The notes under the pieces are model-generated. The model was not told the DNA's origin. It did no database searches and saw only the letters and a list, made by a program, of their open reading frames with translations. Of a DNA stretch of 64,000 nt, positions 25,725-34,483 are shown piece by piece. How positions within the stretch are numbered: the stretch's first letter is position 1; every line of letters begins with the position of its first letter. The stretch comes from Pandoraea eparura. Its GTDB lineage: Bacteria; Pseudomonadota; Gammaproteobacteria; Burkholderiales; Burkholderiaceae. Where the stretch lies: NCBI RefSeq assembly GCF_902459725.1, contig NZ_CABPSH010000005.1, positions 186,001-250,000 of the forward strand, read 5' to 3'. The position numbers and the translations under genes were made by a program.

Positions 25725-26672
25725 ATGGATCTCCGTCAACTCCGGTACTTCGTTGCCGTGGCCGAAGAGCGGCATTTCGGTCGCGCCGCCCAACGTCTGT
25801 CGATGACCCAGCCGCCACTCTCGCAGCAGATCCGGGCGCTGGAGGCGTCGCTCGGGGCGCCGCTGTTCGTGCGCACCAACCGCTCGGTGGAACTGACGGC
25901 CGTCGGGCGGCAACTGCTGCCCGAGGTGCGGCGCATTCTGGCGGACGCCGATGCGCTGCCGGCGTTCGCCCAGGGTCTGGCGCACGGGGAGGTGGGCACG
26001 CTCTCGCTGGGTTTCGTCTCGACGGCGGACTACGGCATTCTGCCGCCGCTGCTGCGCGAGTTCGGCAAGCGTTACCCGCGCGTGCGCCTGCAACTGCTCG
26101 AAGCGACGAGCGACGTGCAGGTCGAGGCGCTCATGGATGGCCGCATCGACGCCGGGCTCTTCATCCCGCCGGTGCCCGCTCGATACGCCAACGAACTGTC
26201 CTACCTGCCGATCGTGCGTGAGCCGCTGATGCTGGCGCTGCCGGCTGGACGGGGCATGGCCGCTGGTGAAGACGCCGTGGGAGTTGCCCTGCCGGGCGAC
26301 GCCGTGAGTCTGGCCGACTTCGCCGACGAGCCGCTCGTCATTTTTCCGCGTCGCGTGGCGCCGGCGTTCTACGACATCATCATGGGCTGTTATGCGGCGC
26401 TCGGTCTCACGCCACGCGTGGGGCAGGAGGCGATCCAGATGCAGACCATCGTGAGTCTGGTGTCGGCGGGCATGGGCGTGGCCCTGGTGCCGCAGTCGCT
26501 ATGCCACCTTCGGCGCACTGGCGTGCGGTATCGTGCACTGCGCGAAACCAGCACGCTCATCGAGACGGGCTTGCTCTGGCGCACGGCCGAAGTCACGCCG
26601 GTGCTCGAAGGTTTTCTCGAAACGGCGCGCGGCGTGGCCCATACACCGCCGGGGGCGACATTGACCAACTGA
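25725..26672 (+). CDS. LysR-family transcriptional regulator
   Basis: 315 residues. MDLRQLRYFVAVAEERHFGR and AAQRLSMTQPPLSQQIRALE form the winged HTH; the effector-binding domain starts near 90 (GTLSLGFVSTADYG). The similarity is to the CatR/BenM/CbbR-like group. Because it is divergent from the long ilvD, with palindromes in the shared promoter, it is likely to control that gene and itself. No effector can be inferred. A short basic C-terminal tail ends the protein. Confidence 0.88.
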   Translation: MDLRQLRYFVAVAEERHFGRAAQRLSMTQPPLSQQIRALEASLGAPLFVRTNRSVELTAVGRQLLPEVRRILADADALPAFAQGLAHGEVGTLSLGFVSTADYGILPPLLREFGKRYPRVRLQLLEATSDVQVEALMDGRIDAGLFIPPVPARYANELSYLPIVREPLMLALPAGRGMAAGEDAVGVALPGDAVSLADFADEPLVIFPRRVAPAFYDIIMGCYAALGLTPRVGQEAIQMQTIVSLVSAGMGVALVPQSLCHLRRTGVRYRALRETSTLIETGLLWRTAEVTPVLEGFLETARGVAHTPPGATLTN

Positions 26673-26871
26673 ACGTAACAATGACAACGTCTGCCGGCGT
26701 GCCGCGACCGGGGGCGCTCGTGGTATCGTGCTGCCCATCCCAAAGCCTGCCGGGCCGACGTCCATGGCATGCGCGGTGACTGGCGTGTCGCTCGATGGCG
26801 GCAATGGGTTGCCCTGGCCGGTCATTCGCCCTCTGACGGAACTTTTGTTCACGAATCGATTCTTCTGATCC

Positions 26872-27762
26872 ATGCTGATTCATCCTCAATTCGACCCGGT
26901 CGCGATTCATCTCGGCCCGCTCGCCATCCGCTGGTACGGCCTGATGTACCTGGTCGGCTTCATTCTGTTCCTCGTCGTGGGGCGTGTGCGCGTGCGCCAG
27001 CCTTCCATTGCCGCACAGGGCTGGAAGGCGCAGGATCTCGACGACATGCTGTTCTATGGCGTGCTCGGTGTGATTCTTGGCGGACGTCTCGGTTACGTGC
27101 TCTTCTATAAGCCGTCGTTTTATCTGGCGAATCCGATCGACATCTTCAAGGTGTGGGAAGGTGGCATGTCGTTCCACGGCGGCTTCCTCGGCGTGCTTGT
27201 CGCCATGTGGCTTTTCACGCGCCGTCGCGGGCACTCGCTGCTCGAAGGCACCGATCTCATCGCGCCGATGATCCCGCTGGGGCTCGCGGCCGGGCGCCTG
27301 GGCAACTTCATCAATGGGGAATTGTGGGGCCGTGTGACGTCGCCCGATTCGCGCTTCGCGATGCTGTTCCCGCAATCGGCGGGCGAAGACGTGCAGTGGG
27401 CGATGGCGCATCCGCAGGCGATGGCCGATCAGGCGATGGCGGCGGTGTTTGCGCAGTTCCACGGACTGCCTCGCTATCCGTCGCAGTTGTTCGAATTCGC
27501 GCTCGAAGGCGTGGCGCTGTTCCTGCTGCTGTGGTTTTTCGCGCGACGCGCGCGTCCGGTGGGCGCGGTGTCCGCGATGTTCCTGATGGGCTATGGCGTC
27601 TTTCGTTTCCTCGCGGAATTCACGCGCGAGCCCGACGCGTTCCTCGGCCTGCTGTCGTTCGGCCTGTCGATGGGACAATGGCTGTCGATGCCGATGATCG
27701 TCGCAGGCGTCATCATGCTCGTGTGGGCGTATCGTCGCCGGACGGCGGCATCGCACGCCTAA
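26872..27762 (+). CDS. lgt: Prolipoprotein diacylglyceryl transferase
   Basis: 296 residues with seven predicted membrane segments. The Lgt signature [13 protein letters not shown] lies near 142-154, and [10 protein letters not shown] and [12 protein letters not shown] precede it (H and R residues essential in E. coli Lgt). It transfers diacylglycerol from phosphatidylglycerol to the lipobox Cys of prolipoproteins at the inner membrane. It is a standalone gene after the LysR gene. The 199-bp gap before it holds no recognisable gene. Confidence 0.95.
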   Translation: MLIHPQFDPVAIHLGPLAIRWYGLMYLVGFILFLVVGRVRVRQPSIAAQGWKAQDLDDMLFYGVLGVILGGRLGYVLFYKPSFYLANPIDIFKVWEGGMSFHGGFLGVLVAMWLFTRRRGHSLLEGTDLIAPMIPLGLAAGRLGNFINGELWGRVTSPDSRFAMLFPQSAGEDVQWAMAHPQAMADQAMAAVFAQFHGLPRYPSQLFEFALEGVALFLLLWFFARRARPVGAVSAMFLMGYGVFRFLAEFTREPDAFLGLLSFGLSMGQWLSMPMIVAGVIMLVWAYRRRTAASHA

Positions 27763-27832
27763 GGCGACGACAAGCGCGACCGCAAGGGTAACGGCAAGCG
27801 TAACGGCAAGCGCCGCATCACAGTGGGTCAGG

Positions 27833-27871
27833 CAACGGGCCGTCGGGGGTGTTTCTTCCGGCGGCCCGTTG
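27833..27871. terminator. Hairpin between lgt and the convergent GntR gene
   Basis: Perfect 10-bp arms (CAACGGGCCG/CGGCCCGTTG) with a 19-nt loop. There is no strong T run. It is placed between two convergent genes. Just before it, GTAACGGCAAGC occurs twice in tandem (27788-27811). Confidence 0.55.
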
Positions 27872-27876
27872 GCGTT

Positions 27877-28548
27877 TCAGCTCGCCTTGCGCTCCAGCGC
27901 GCGCAATGAGGCCATCAGATCGGCGAAGCGCTCGCCCTGCACGGTGACGTGAGCGCGAAGGTGTTCGGAAGCGGCGTCGGCATCGCCCGCCTCGATGGCG
28001 CGAAACACGGCGTCGTGCTCCGAGAACGACTGGTGTGGCCGGTCGCGCACGCGTAGTTGCAAACGTCGGTACACGCGCAGCCGCCGGTGCAGTTGCATCG
28101 CCGTCTCCTGAAGATAGGCGTTGTGACTGGCCTGATAGATCAACGCATGGAAATGCGCGTTGACTTCGTAATAGGTGTCGATGTCCCGCGACTCGGCCGC
28201 CGCCCGGCTGGCCTCGTGCGTCGCTCGCAACTCGGCCAGTTCGTCGTCCGTGATGCGGCGAGCGGCGAGGCGTCCGCACATTGATTCCAGCTCTGCCATC
28301 ACTTCGAACATTTCGCACAACCGCTGCGGATCGATCTGCGCGACCACGGCGCCCCGTCGCGGCCGTATCTCGATGACCCCCGACGACGCCAACTGAATCA
28401 AGGCCTCGCGCAATGGCGTGCGCGACACGCCGAACGCGCCCGCCAGTTCGACCTCGTCGAGCCGCATGCCGGGCGGATACTCGCCCACGGCAATCTTCTC
28501 TTCGATCGCCTGGCGCAGCGCTTCCGATCGCTTCGGTTTTACGGTCAT
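27877..28548 (-). CDS. GntR/FCD-family regulator, probably of malonate genes (MatR-like)
   Basis: 223 residues. The winged HTH is at 10-70 (ELAGAFGVSRTPLREALIQL). The FCD ligand domain (80-215) shows His/Asp metal-ligand segments NAHFHALIYQASHN and EHLRAHV. The start MTVKPKRSEA was taken because the fold begins there; the upstream extension overlaps the promoter. It is divergent from a TRAP transporter and the malonate enzymes. Known MatR/MdcY-type regulators are GntR proteins repressing malonate genes until malonate binds, so that role is inferred. Confidence 0.82.
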   Translation of the reverse strand: MTVKPKRSEALRQAIEEKIAVGEYPPGMRLDEVELAGAFGVSRTPLREALIQLASSGVIEIRPRRGAVVAQIDPQRLCEMFEVMAELESMCGRLAARRITDDELAELRATHEASRAAAESRDIDTYYEVNAHFHALIYQASHNAYLQETAMQLHRRLRVYRRLQLRVRDRPHQSFSEHDAVFRAIEAGDADAASEHLRAHVTVQGERFADLMASLRALERKAS

Positions 28549-28639
28549 GACGCTCTCGCTCGGTCGTGTTTCGGTCCCGTCGTGCGGGGTTCGATGGGGT
28601 TCATGGTTGCCAAAGTAACGCTTGACGCCTGCCTTGAAG

Positions 28640-28710
28640 ATCGGGGTATACGCCGAAAATGTATTTTTTCGATGCCCAGTTTGTATACGCCATGCGGGAT
28701 TGACTATACG
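28640..28710. promoter_or_regulatory. Candidate GntR operator pair upstream of the TRAP/malonate unit
   Basis: The hexamer GTATAC occurs at 28646-28651 (in GGGGTATACGCCG) and 28683-28688 (in TTTGTATACGCC), with a partial CTATAC at 28704. The two full sites share GTATACGCC and are 37 bp apart. GntR/FCD operators often centre on such a core, and the reported rhizobial MatR site is built around TTGTATAC. The rest of the 340-bp gap (28549-28888) shows no gene. Confidence 0.6.
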
Positions 28711-28888
28711 ATTTGATCCCGAGAGCGGCAACTCGCGCACTCGACTTACTCAAAATCAAAGCAGTCATCCGTACATGCAGTGCCGGCAAGCCGGTGGTGC
28801 ACCCGTTTCGCGTCGTGAGATCCGGAACGGGCGATGTCAGGCACCGGGCTTCGCTGGTTCACCACTGACAGAAGTGACAGGAGACGCC

Positions 28889-29935
28889 ATGGAGACAAAT
28901 CATTCCCCGCTGCGGCGACAACTCATGCTCGGTGCCGCCTCGGCACTCGTCACCGGCGGTCTGGCCAGCCCATGGGGCAGTGCGTTTGCGCAGTCCGGCC
29001 CGCTCAAGATTTCCCATCAATTCCCCGGCGGCACGCTCACCGAAGGCGACTTCCGCGACCGGCTGTGTCGCAAATTCGCGCAGGAAGTCGAGAAGCGTAC
29101 CAACGGTGCGCTGAAGTTTCAGGTCTATCCGGGCAGCTCGCTCATGAAGACCAACGCGCAGTTCTCGGCGCTGCGTCGCGGGGCGCTTGATCTCTCACTG
29201 TATCCGCTGCCGTATGCGGGCGGAGAAGTCCGCGAACTCAATATCGGCCTGATGCCGGGGCTGGTAACGTCCTACGCGCAGGGCACCGCCTGGCGCCATG
29301 GCGAGATAGGCAAGGTGCTCACCGATGTACTCGCGCAGAAGAACATCGTGATCGTGAGCTGGGTCTGGCAGGCGGGCGGTGTCGCGAGCCGAGCCAAGCC
29401 GCTCGTCTCGCCGGACGACGCCAAGGGCCTCAAGGTGCGCGGCGGTAGCCGCGAGATGGACATGATGCTCAAGGAGGCCGGTGCGGCCGTCATTTCGCTG
29501 CCGTCGAACGAACTCTACGCCGCCATGCAGACCGGCGCGATGGACGCGGCGATGACCTCGTCGACGAGCCTGATGTCGTTCCGTCTTGAAGAGGTCTCGA
29601 AGCATCTGACCACTGGGCGCAACAAGTCGTACTGGTTCATGCTCGAACCGCTGCTGATGTCGAAGCCGGTCTTCGACAAGCTGCCCAAGGATCAGCAGCA
29701 GGCGATCCTGCAGGTGGGCGCGGAACTCGAGTCGTTCGGCACGCAAGCGGCCAAGGCCGACGACGCGCAGATCGCCAGCGTCTATACCAAGGCCGGCGCG
29801 AAGGTCTATGACCTTGACGAGGCGACGGTGATGAAGTGGCGCGACATCGCAAGGCGCACCGCGTGGAAGGATTACGCAGGCCGATCCGACACGTGCGCGA
29901 AACTGCTCGCGCTCGCCGAGCAGGTGCCTGCATGA
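28889..29935 (+). CDS. TRAP transporter substrate-binding protein (DctP type), probably malonate
   Basis: 348 residues. A Tat-like signal is present (RRQLMLGAASALVTGGLASP, cleavage after SAFAQ). The mature part starts LKISHQFPGG and contains LKVRGGSREMDMML with the family's substrate-carboxylate arginine region. The start has AGGAGACGCC upstream. It is followed by overlapping small and large permease genes and by malonate enzymes, so the ligand is probably malonate, as in the MatPQM system of Sinorhizobium. The ligand is inferred from context only. Confidence 0.85.
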   Translation: METNHSPLRRQLMLGAASALVTGGLASPWGSAFAQSGPLKISHQFPGGTLTEGDFRDRLCRKFAQEVEKRTNGALKFQVYPGSSLMKTNAQFSALRRGALDLSLYPLPYAGGEVRELNIGLMPGLVTSYAQGTAWRHGEIGKVLTDVLAQKNIVIVSWVWQAGGVASRAKPLVSPDDAKGLKVRGGSREMDMMLKEAGAAVISLPSNELYAAMQTGAMDAAMTSSTSLMSFRLEEVSKHLTTGRNKSYWFMLEPLLMSKPVFDKLPKDQQQAILQVGAELESFGTQAAKADDAQIASVYTKAGAKVYDLDEATVMKWRDIARRTAWKDYAGRSDTCAKLLALAEQVPA

Positions 29936-30522
29936 GTGGGGCCGTCGTGAGCGCGGACCCGGCGGCGGCACGCCCTCGACTGCTGCGGCGGCTCGACGCC
30001 CTGTTACAGGGCGTGAGCCGTCTGCTCATGGTCGTGTGCATGTTGGCGCTGGTCGGGGCCGCACTCGTGCTCAGTTACAGCGTGTTCGCCCGGCACGTGC
30101 TCAAGCTCGCCACCGACTGGCAGGATGAAGCCGCCGTGTTCCTGCTGGTCGGCGCGACCTTCGTCTCCGCGGCGCATGTGCAACATTTGCGCGGGCATAT
30201 CGGCATCGAAGCCATCACGACCTTGCTCTCGCCGCGCGTGAACCGGGTGCGGCGCTGGTGCGTCGACCTTGTCTCGTTCGCGTTCTGCGGCTTCTTCGCA
30301 TGGAAGTCGTGGACGCTGTTCTGGGAAGCCTATGTCGATGGTCAGACGAGCAGTTCGACGTGGGGGCCGCCGTTGTCGATCCCGTATGGCCTGATGGCCT
30401 TCGGCATGACGTTGCTCACGGTGCAATTGCTGCTGCAAGTGGCGATTGGCGCAGCCGAGATGGGAACGCCGGCGCGCCGTGAGGCGCCGCTCGGATCGGA
30501 TCGTACGGGAGGGCACGCATGA
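29932..30522 (+). CDS. TRAP transporter small permease (DctQ type)
   Basis: 196 residues with four membrane segments (about 28-50, 62-82, 108-130, 150-170), the DctQ topology. The start MSGAVVSADP overlaps the binding-protein stop (ATGA). DctQ-type subunits pair with the large permease to form a Na+-driven, binding-protein-dependent symporter. The stop overlaps the large-permease start by four bases, so all three are coupled. Confidence 0.88.
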   Translation: MSGAVVSADPAAARPRLLRRLDALLQGVSRLLMVVCMLALVGAALVLSYSVFARHVLKLATDWQDEAAVFLLVGATFVSAAHVQHLRGHIGIEAITTLLSPRVNRVRRWCVDLVSFAFCGFFAWKSWTLFWEAYVDGQTSSSTWGPPLSIPYGLMAFGMTLLTVQLLLQVAIGAAEMGTPARREAPLGSDRTGGHA

Positions 30523-31862
30523 GCGAGCTCGGCATCGGATTGCTCTATGGCGGCGCGACGCTCGTCGCCATGTTTTCGGGCATGCCCATCGCGTTTGCGC
30601 TGGGGGCCGTGGCGGTGGCGTTCATGCTCGGCTTCATGCCTGTCTCGTCGCTCGACACGATCACGCAGAACGTCTATGAGGAGATGGCCAGCATCACGCT
30701 GTTGTCGATCCCGCTTTTCATTCTGAAGGGCGCGGCCATCGGCAAGTCGCGCGCGGGGCAGGATCTGTATCTGGCGCTGCACGCGTGGATGCGCCGGATT
30801 CCGGGCGGCCTGGGCATCGCCAATGTCTTCGCCTGCGGGCTGTTCGCCGCGATGGCGGGTTCGAGCCCGGCGACGTGCTCCGCCATCGGCAGCGCCGGCA
30901 TTCCGGAGATGCGCCAGCGAGGTTATTCGCCCGGATTCGCCGCCGGGATCATCGCGGCGGGCGGCACGCTAGGCATTCTGCTACCGCCGTCGATCACGAT
31001 GATTCTCTACGCGGTGGCGGCCGAGCAGTCACTGGGGCGGCTGTTCCTCGCGGGGATCGTGCCCGCGCTGCTGCTGGTGGGGCTGTTCTCGTGCTACGCC
31101 GCCTGGCGCTACCGGCGCGAGTACGCCCACGCGCAAGTGGCACTGGCCCGCGACGGTACGCCGTCGCCATTTCCGAGCGAGCCGCCGGCCACGATGCGCG
31201 AGAAGCTGGCGTTGCTGCCGCGAGTGCTGCCGTTCGTGACGCTGCTCATCGGCGTGATGGCGGCGCTCTACGGCGGGTATGCCACGCCGTCGGAGACGGC
31301 CGGCCTCGGCGGTCTGCTCGCGTTGGGGCTGATCGCCGTGATCTACCGAATGTGGAACCCCCGCCAGCTCGCGCCGATCCTGACTGGCACGTTGCGCGAG
31401 TCGACCATGCTCATGTTCATCATCGGCATGTCGCTGCTCTATTCGTACGTGATGAGCTACCTGCACATCAGCCAGTCGGCGGCGCAATGGATCGTGGGGT
31501 TGCATTTGTCGCGCTGGGTGCTGCTCACGGCCATTCTGGCGATGGTGGTCGTGCTCGGCTTCTTCCTGCCACCGGTAAGTATCATTCTGATGACCGCGCC
31601 AATCATCCTGCCGCCGCTGCGGGCCGCGGGCTTCAATCTGGTGTGGTTTGGCGTGGTGATGACGATCGTCATGGAATTGGGCTTGATTCATCCGCCCGTA
31701 GGACTCAACATCTTCGTCATCAAGAACACGGCACCCGATATCGCGCTGCGTGACATCGTCTGGGGCGTGATGCCGTTCGTGGTGCTGATGGTGCTGGCCG
31801 TCGTCCTCATCTGTGCGCTGCCCGGGCTGTCGCTGTGGCTGCCGGATCGATTGATGGGATGA
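30519..31862 (+). CDS. TRAP transporter large permease (DctM type)
   Basis: 447 residues, about 12 membrane segments. MFSGMPIAFALGAVAVAFML at the N-terminus, CGLFAAMAGSSPATCSAIGS and GILLPPSITMILYAVAAEQS are DctM hallmarks, as is the repeat GLIHPPVGLNIFVIKN. It is the ion-coupled channel subunit. The last transporter gene is followed after 96 nt by malonyl-CoA decarboxylase. Confidence 0.92.
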   Translation: MSELGIGLLYGGATLVAMFSGMPIAFALGAVAVAFMLGFMPVSSLDTITQNVYEEMASITLLSIPLFILKGAAIGKSRAGQDLYLALHAWMRRIPGGLGIANVFACGLFAAMAGSSPATCSAIGSAGIPEMRQRGYSPGFAAGIIAAGGTLGILLPPSITMILYAVAAEQSLGRLFLAGIVPALLLVGLFSCYAAWRYRREYAHAQVALARDGTPSPFPSEPPATMREKLALLPRVLPFVTLLIGVMAALYGGYATPSETAGLGGLLALGLIAVIYRMWNPRQLAPILTGTLRESTMLMFIIGMSLLYSYVMSYLHISQSAAQWIVGLHLSRWVLLTAILAMVVVLGFFLPPVSIILMTAPIILPPLRAAGFNLVWFGVVMTIVMELGLIHPPVGLNIFVIKNTAPDIALRDIVWGVMPFVVLMVLAVVLICALPGLSLWLPDRLMG

Positions 31863-31958
31863 GGGCACTTCGATGCACTGGGGCATTGCGTGCCGGGCGA
31901 TGTGTCATGCCTGTTGAGCCGGAGTTATTTGCCTGTCAGGGGGCATTGCGAGGAAGCC

Positions 31959-33557
31959 ATGAAGGATGAGCCGATCATGTCAGCCATGTCCGATCCCGTA
32001 TCGTTGAGTCCGTCGCTGATGGACGCGACGATGGCCGGGGCGTCGACGTCAGCGTCTGCTTCCGCTTCCGCTTCCTCGTCATCTTCCTCGCCCGGGCGCG
32101 GTGCGCCCGAGAGTGTGGCCGACGTGAGCGCACCGGTACCGTCGCCCAAGCCATCGCTGGGGGCGCGGCTGGGCCAATGGTTCGGCCGCGGCGCCGGCAA
32201 GTCGGGTGGGCCGGGCGGTGGGCCAAAGGATGGCAAGGACGCCAAGGTTGCGCCGGCCACCCTGTCGCCGCGGGCGCAAAGCGCGCTGCGGCGGCAGTTG
32301 ACGCAGTGCCTGTCGGCGCGGCTGACGGACTCCGCCGCTAACGACGCCGCGCGCGACTTCATGACGCGCTACGCGGCGGCGTCGCCCGACATGCAACTGG
32401 CATTGCTCGCGGTCGTCGCCGAGACCTGTGCGAGCGACGGTAATCCGGGCGCCGAGGCCGGCAAGGACGGCGACGGCGCCGGCGCTGGCGCGAGTGCCAA
32501 GCGCGCGCCCGGCGGCGGCTTGGCGGGGGCCCTGGGCAGTGCGCGTGTGCGCTTTCTCAAGCGCTTCAATGCATTGCCCGATGGTCTGCCGTTTCTGGTG
32601 CGCTGGCGCGCGGACATGCTGGAACACCGCGCGGCGTTGCCCGGGCTTGCGGCCCTCGAGGAAGATCTCGGCAGTCTGTTTTCGACATGGTTCGACGTCG
32701 GTCTGCTGGAGTTGCATCCGATCACGTGGGATTCGCCGGCGTCGCTGCTCGAAAAGCTCATGCGCTACGAAGCGGTCCACGAGATTTCGTCGTGGGCCGA
32801 TCTGCGCAACCGGCTCGATTCCGACCGCCGTTGCTACGCGTTCTTCCATCCGCGCATGCCGCGCGAGCCGCTGATCTTCGTCGAAGTGGCGTTCGTGCCC
32901 GAGATGGCGGCCGACGTGCATTCGCTGCTCGACGAGAAGGCGCCGCTCGAAGACCTGCGCCGCGTGCGCTGGGCTATCTTCTATTCGATCTCGAACACGC
33001 AGCCCGGGCTGCGCGGCGTGAGCTTCGGTAACTTCCTGCTCAAGCGCGTGATCGACGAGCTGCAAGTCGATTTTCCGAAGCTGCGCAATTTTGCGACGCT
33101 CTCACCGATCCCCGGTTTCAACGACTGGCTCAAGTCGCTCTCGGCGCAGGCGCTGGCGCAAGTGCTTGGCCCGAAGCGGGCAAAGCTGCTGGCGCAGGAG
33201 GCGTCGCTGGCGTCCGATGCTTCCGGCGCGCAGATGATGATGTGGTTGCAGTCTAGCGCCGAGCGCAAGGCCGTGCAGGCATTGCAGCGCAGCCTTGGCG
33301 AAGCGTTGGCCGCGCACTATCTGGCGCGCGAAACGGTGCGCGGACAGCCGCGAGATCCGGTCGCCCGTTTTCATCTGGGCAACGGCGCGCGCGTCGAGCG
33401 CATCAACTGGCACGCCGATCTCTCGAAGAAGGGCGCAAAGCAGTCGTGCGCGATGATGGTGAATTATCTTTACGAACCCGACGAACTCGACGCCAATCTG
33501 CAACGCCTCATCGACGGCGAACCCGCGCTCGGACGCGCCGTGGCGCGCCTGCTATGA
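31959..33557 (+). CDS. matA: Malonyl-CoA decarboxylase
   Basis: 532 residues. The C-terminal ~400 residues match the MCD family: VAFVPEMAADVHSLL, then LRRVRWAIFYSISNTQPGLR, GVSFGNFLLKRVIDEL and the motif LSPIPGFNDWL with the catalytic Ser, and CAMMVNYLYEPDELDANLQR with the late conserved tail. It converts malonyl-CoA to acetyl-CoA and CO2. The first ~110 residues are low-complexity Ser/Ala/Gly/Lys (runs like SASASASASSSSSS), longer than I expect for the family and possibly disordered. The start MKDEP was chosen for GAGGAAGCC just upstream; MSAMSD 18 nt later is possible. Confidence 0.88.
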   Translation: MKDEPIMSAMSDPVSLSPSLMDATMAGASTSASASASASSSSSSPGRGAPESVADVSAPVPSPKPSLGARLGQWFGRGAGKSGGPGGGPKDGKDAKVAPATLSPRAQSALRRQLTQCLSARLTDSAANDAARDFMTRYAAASPDMQLALLAVVAETCASDGNPGAEAGKDGDGAGAGASAKRAPGGGLAGALGSARVRFLKRFNALPDGLPFLVRWRADMLEHRAALPGLAALEEDLGSLFSTWFDVGLLELHPITWDSPASLLEKLMRYEAVHEISSWADLRNRLDSDRRCYAFFHPRMPREPLIFVEVAFVPEMAADVHSLLDEKAPLEDLRRVRWAIFYSISNTQPGLRGVSFGNFLLKRVIDELQVDFPKLRNFATLSPIPGFNDWLKSLSAQALAQVLGPKRAKLLAQEASLASDASGAQMMMWLQSSAERKAVQALQRSLGEALAAHYLARETVRGQPRDPVARFHLGNGARVERINWHADLSKKGAKQSCAMMVNYLYEPDELDANLQRLIDGEPALGRAVARLL

Positions 33558-33618
33558 ACATAAGGACGTCCCGGTATGCCAACCCCTAAGCACACCTATC
33601 AACCGCAGGGAGGAACGC

Positions 33619-34407
33619 GTGAGTGAAGTGCTGCGCGACGACGGTTCGCTGGACAACGGATGGGTGACCTTGACGCTGTCGAATCCCGGTAAGCTCAACG
33701 CGATTTCGGTCGCCATGTGGCGCGCCCTGCGCACGCATCTGCAAGCGCTCGACGAGGACACGCGCGTGCGAGCCATTGTCATTCGCGGGGCCCACGGTCA
33801 CTTCGCGGCCGGCGCCGATATTGAGGAGTTTCCCGTCGAGCGCGGCAGCTACGACGCGCTGCGTCGCTATCACGGCGAGGTCATCGGGCCGACGCTCGAC
33901 GCACTGGCACACTGCCGGCATCCGAGCGTCGCGCTGATCGAGGGGGTCTGCGTGGGCGGCGGCCTGGAGATCGCGGCGCATTGCGATTTGCGCATTGCCG
34001 GGGAGGGCGCTCGTTTCGGGGTGCCGATCAACAAGCTGGGCTTCCCGATGGCGCCTGGCGAACTGCGCGGCGTGCTCGCCTTGGCGGGACGCTCGACGAC
34101 GCTTGAAATCCTGCTCGAGGGACGCGTCTTCGGCGCGGCCGAGGCGCGAGAGAAGGGACTCCTCACGCGGGTGGTTGCCGACGAAGCGGTGGAAGTTGAA
34201 GGCTACGCCTGTGCGCGACGTCTCGCGGCCGGTGCGCCCCTCGCCGCACAACTGAACAAGTGGTTGATCGCCCGGCTGGCGCCGACCGTGCCGCCGTTGT
34301 CCGAGGCAGAATGGCAAAATGCCTTCTCGTACTGGGACTCGCACGATCACCGCGAAGGAGTGGCGGCATTCCTGGAGAAGCGGCCACCTGACTTTCAGGG
34401 GCGCTGA
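33619..34407 (+). CDS. Enoyl-CoA hydratase/isomerase-family protein
   Basis: 262 residues from a GTG with GGGAGGAAC upstream. RGAHGHFAAGADIEEF gives the oxyanion-hole region, and VGGGLEIAAHCDLRIAG carries the first catalytic-type Glu. The second catalytic Glu (family motif PE after FG.) is replaced: FGVPINKLG has Ile there. It may therefore not be a true hydratase. The crotonase fold also covers thioesterases, isomerases and decarboxylases. It sits between malonyl-CoA decarboxylase and malonyl-CoA synthetase, so it likely acts on a malonyl- or related acyl-CoA. Confidence 0.82.
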   Translation: MSEVLRDDGSLDNGWVTLTLSNPGKLNAISVAMWRALRTHLQALDEDTRVRAIVIRGAHGHFAAGADIEEFPVERGSYDALRRYHGEVIGPTLDALAHCRHPSVALIEGVCVGGGLEIAAHCDLRIAGEGARFGVPINKLGFPMAPGELRGVLALAGRSTTLEILLEGRVFGAAEAREKGLLTRVVADEAVEVEGYACARRLAAGAPLAAQLNKWLIARLAPTVPPLSEAEWQNAFSYWDSHDHREGVAAFLEKRPPDFQGR

Positions 34408-34483
34408 GCGACGCCGCGCCCCACCTTGCCTATTTTCACTTTTTTCAGCCGATATCTCCACGGTTTCAAATCCGTTTCTGTTT

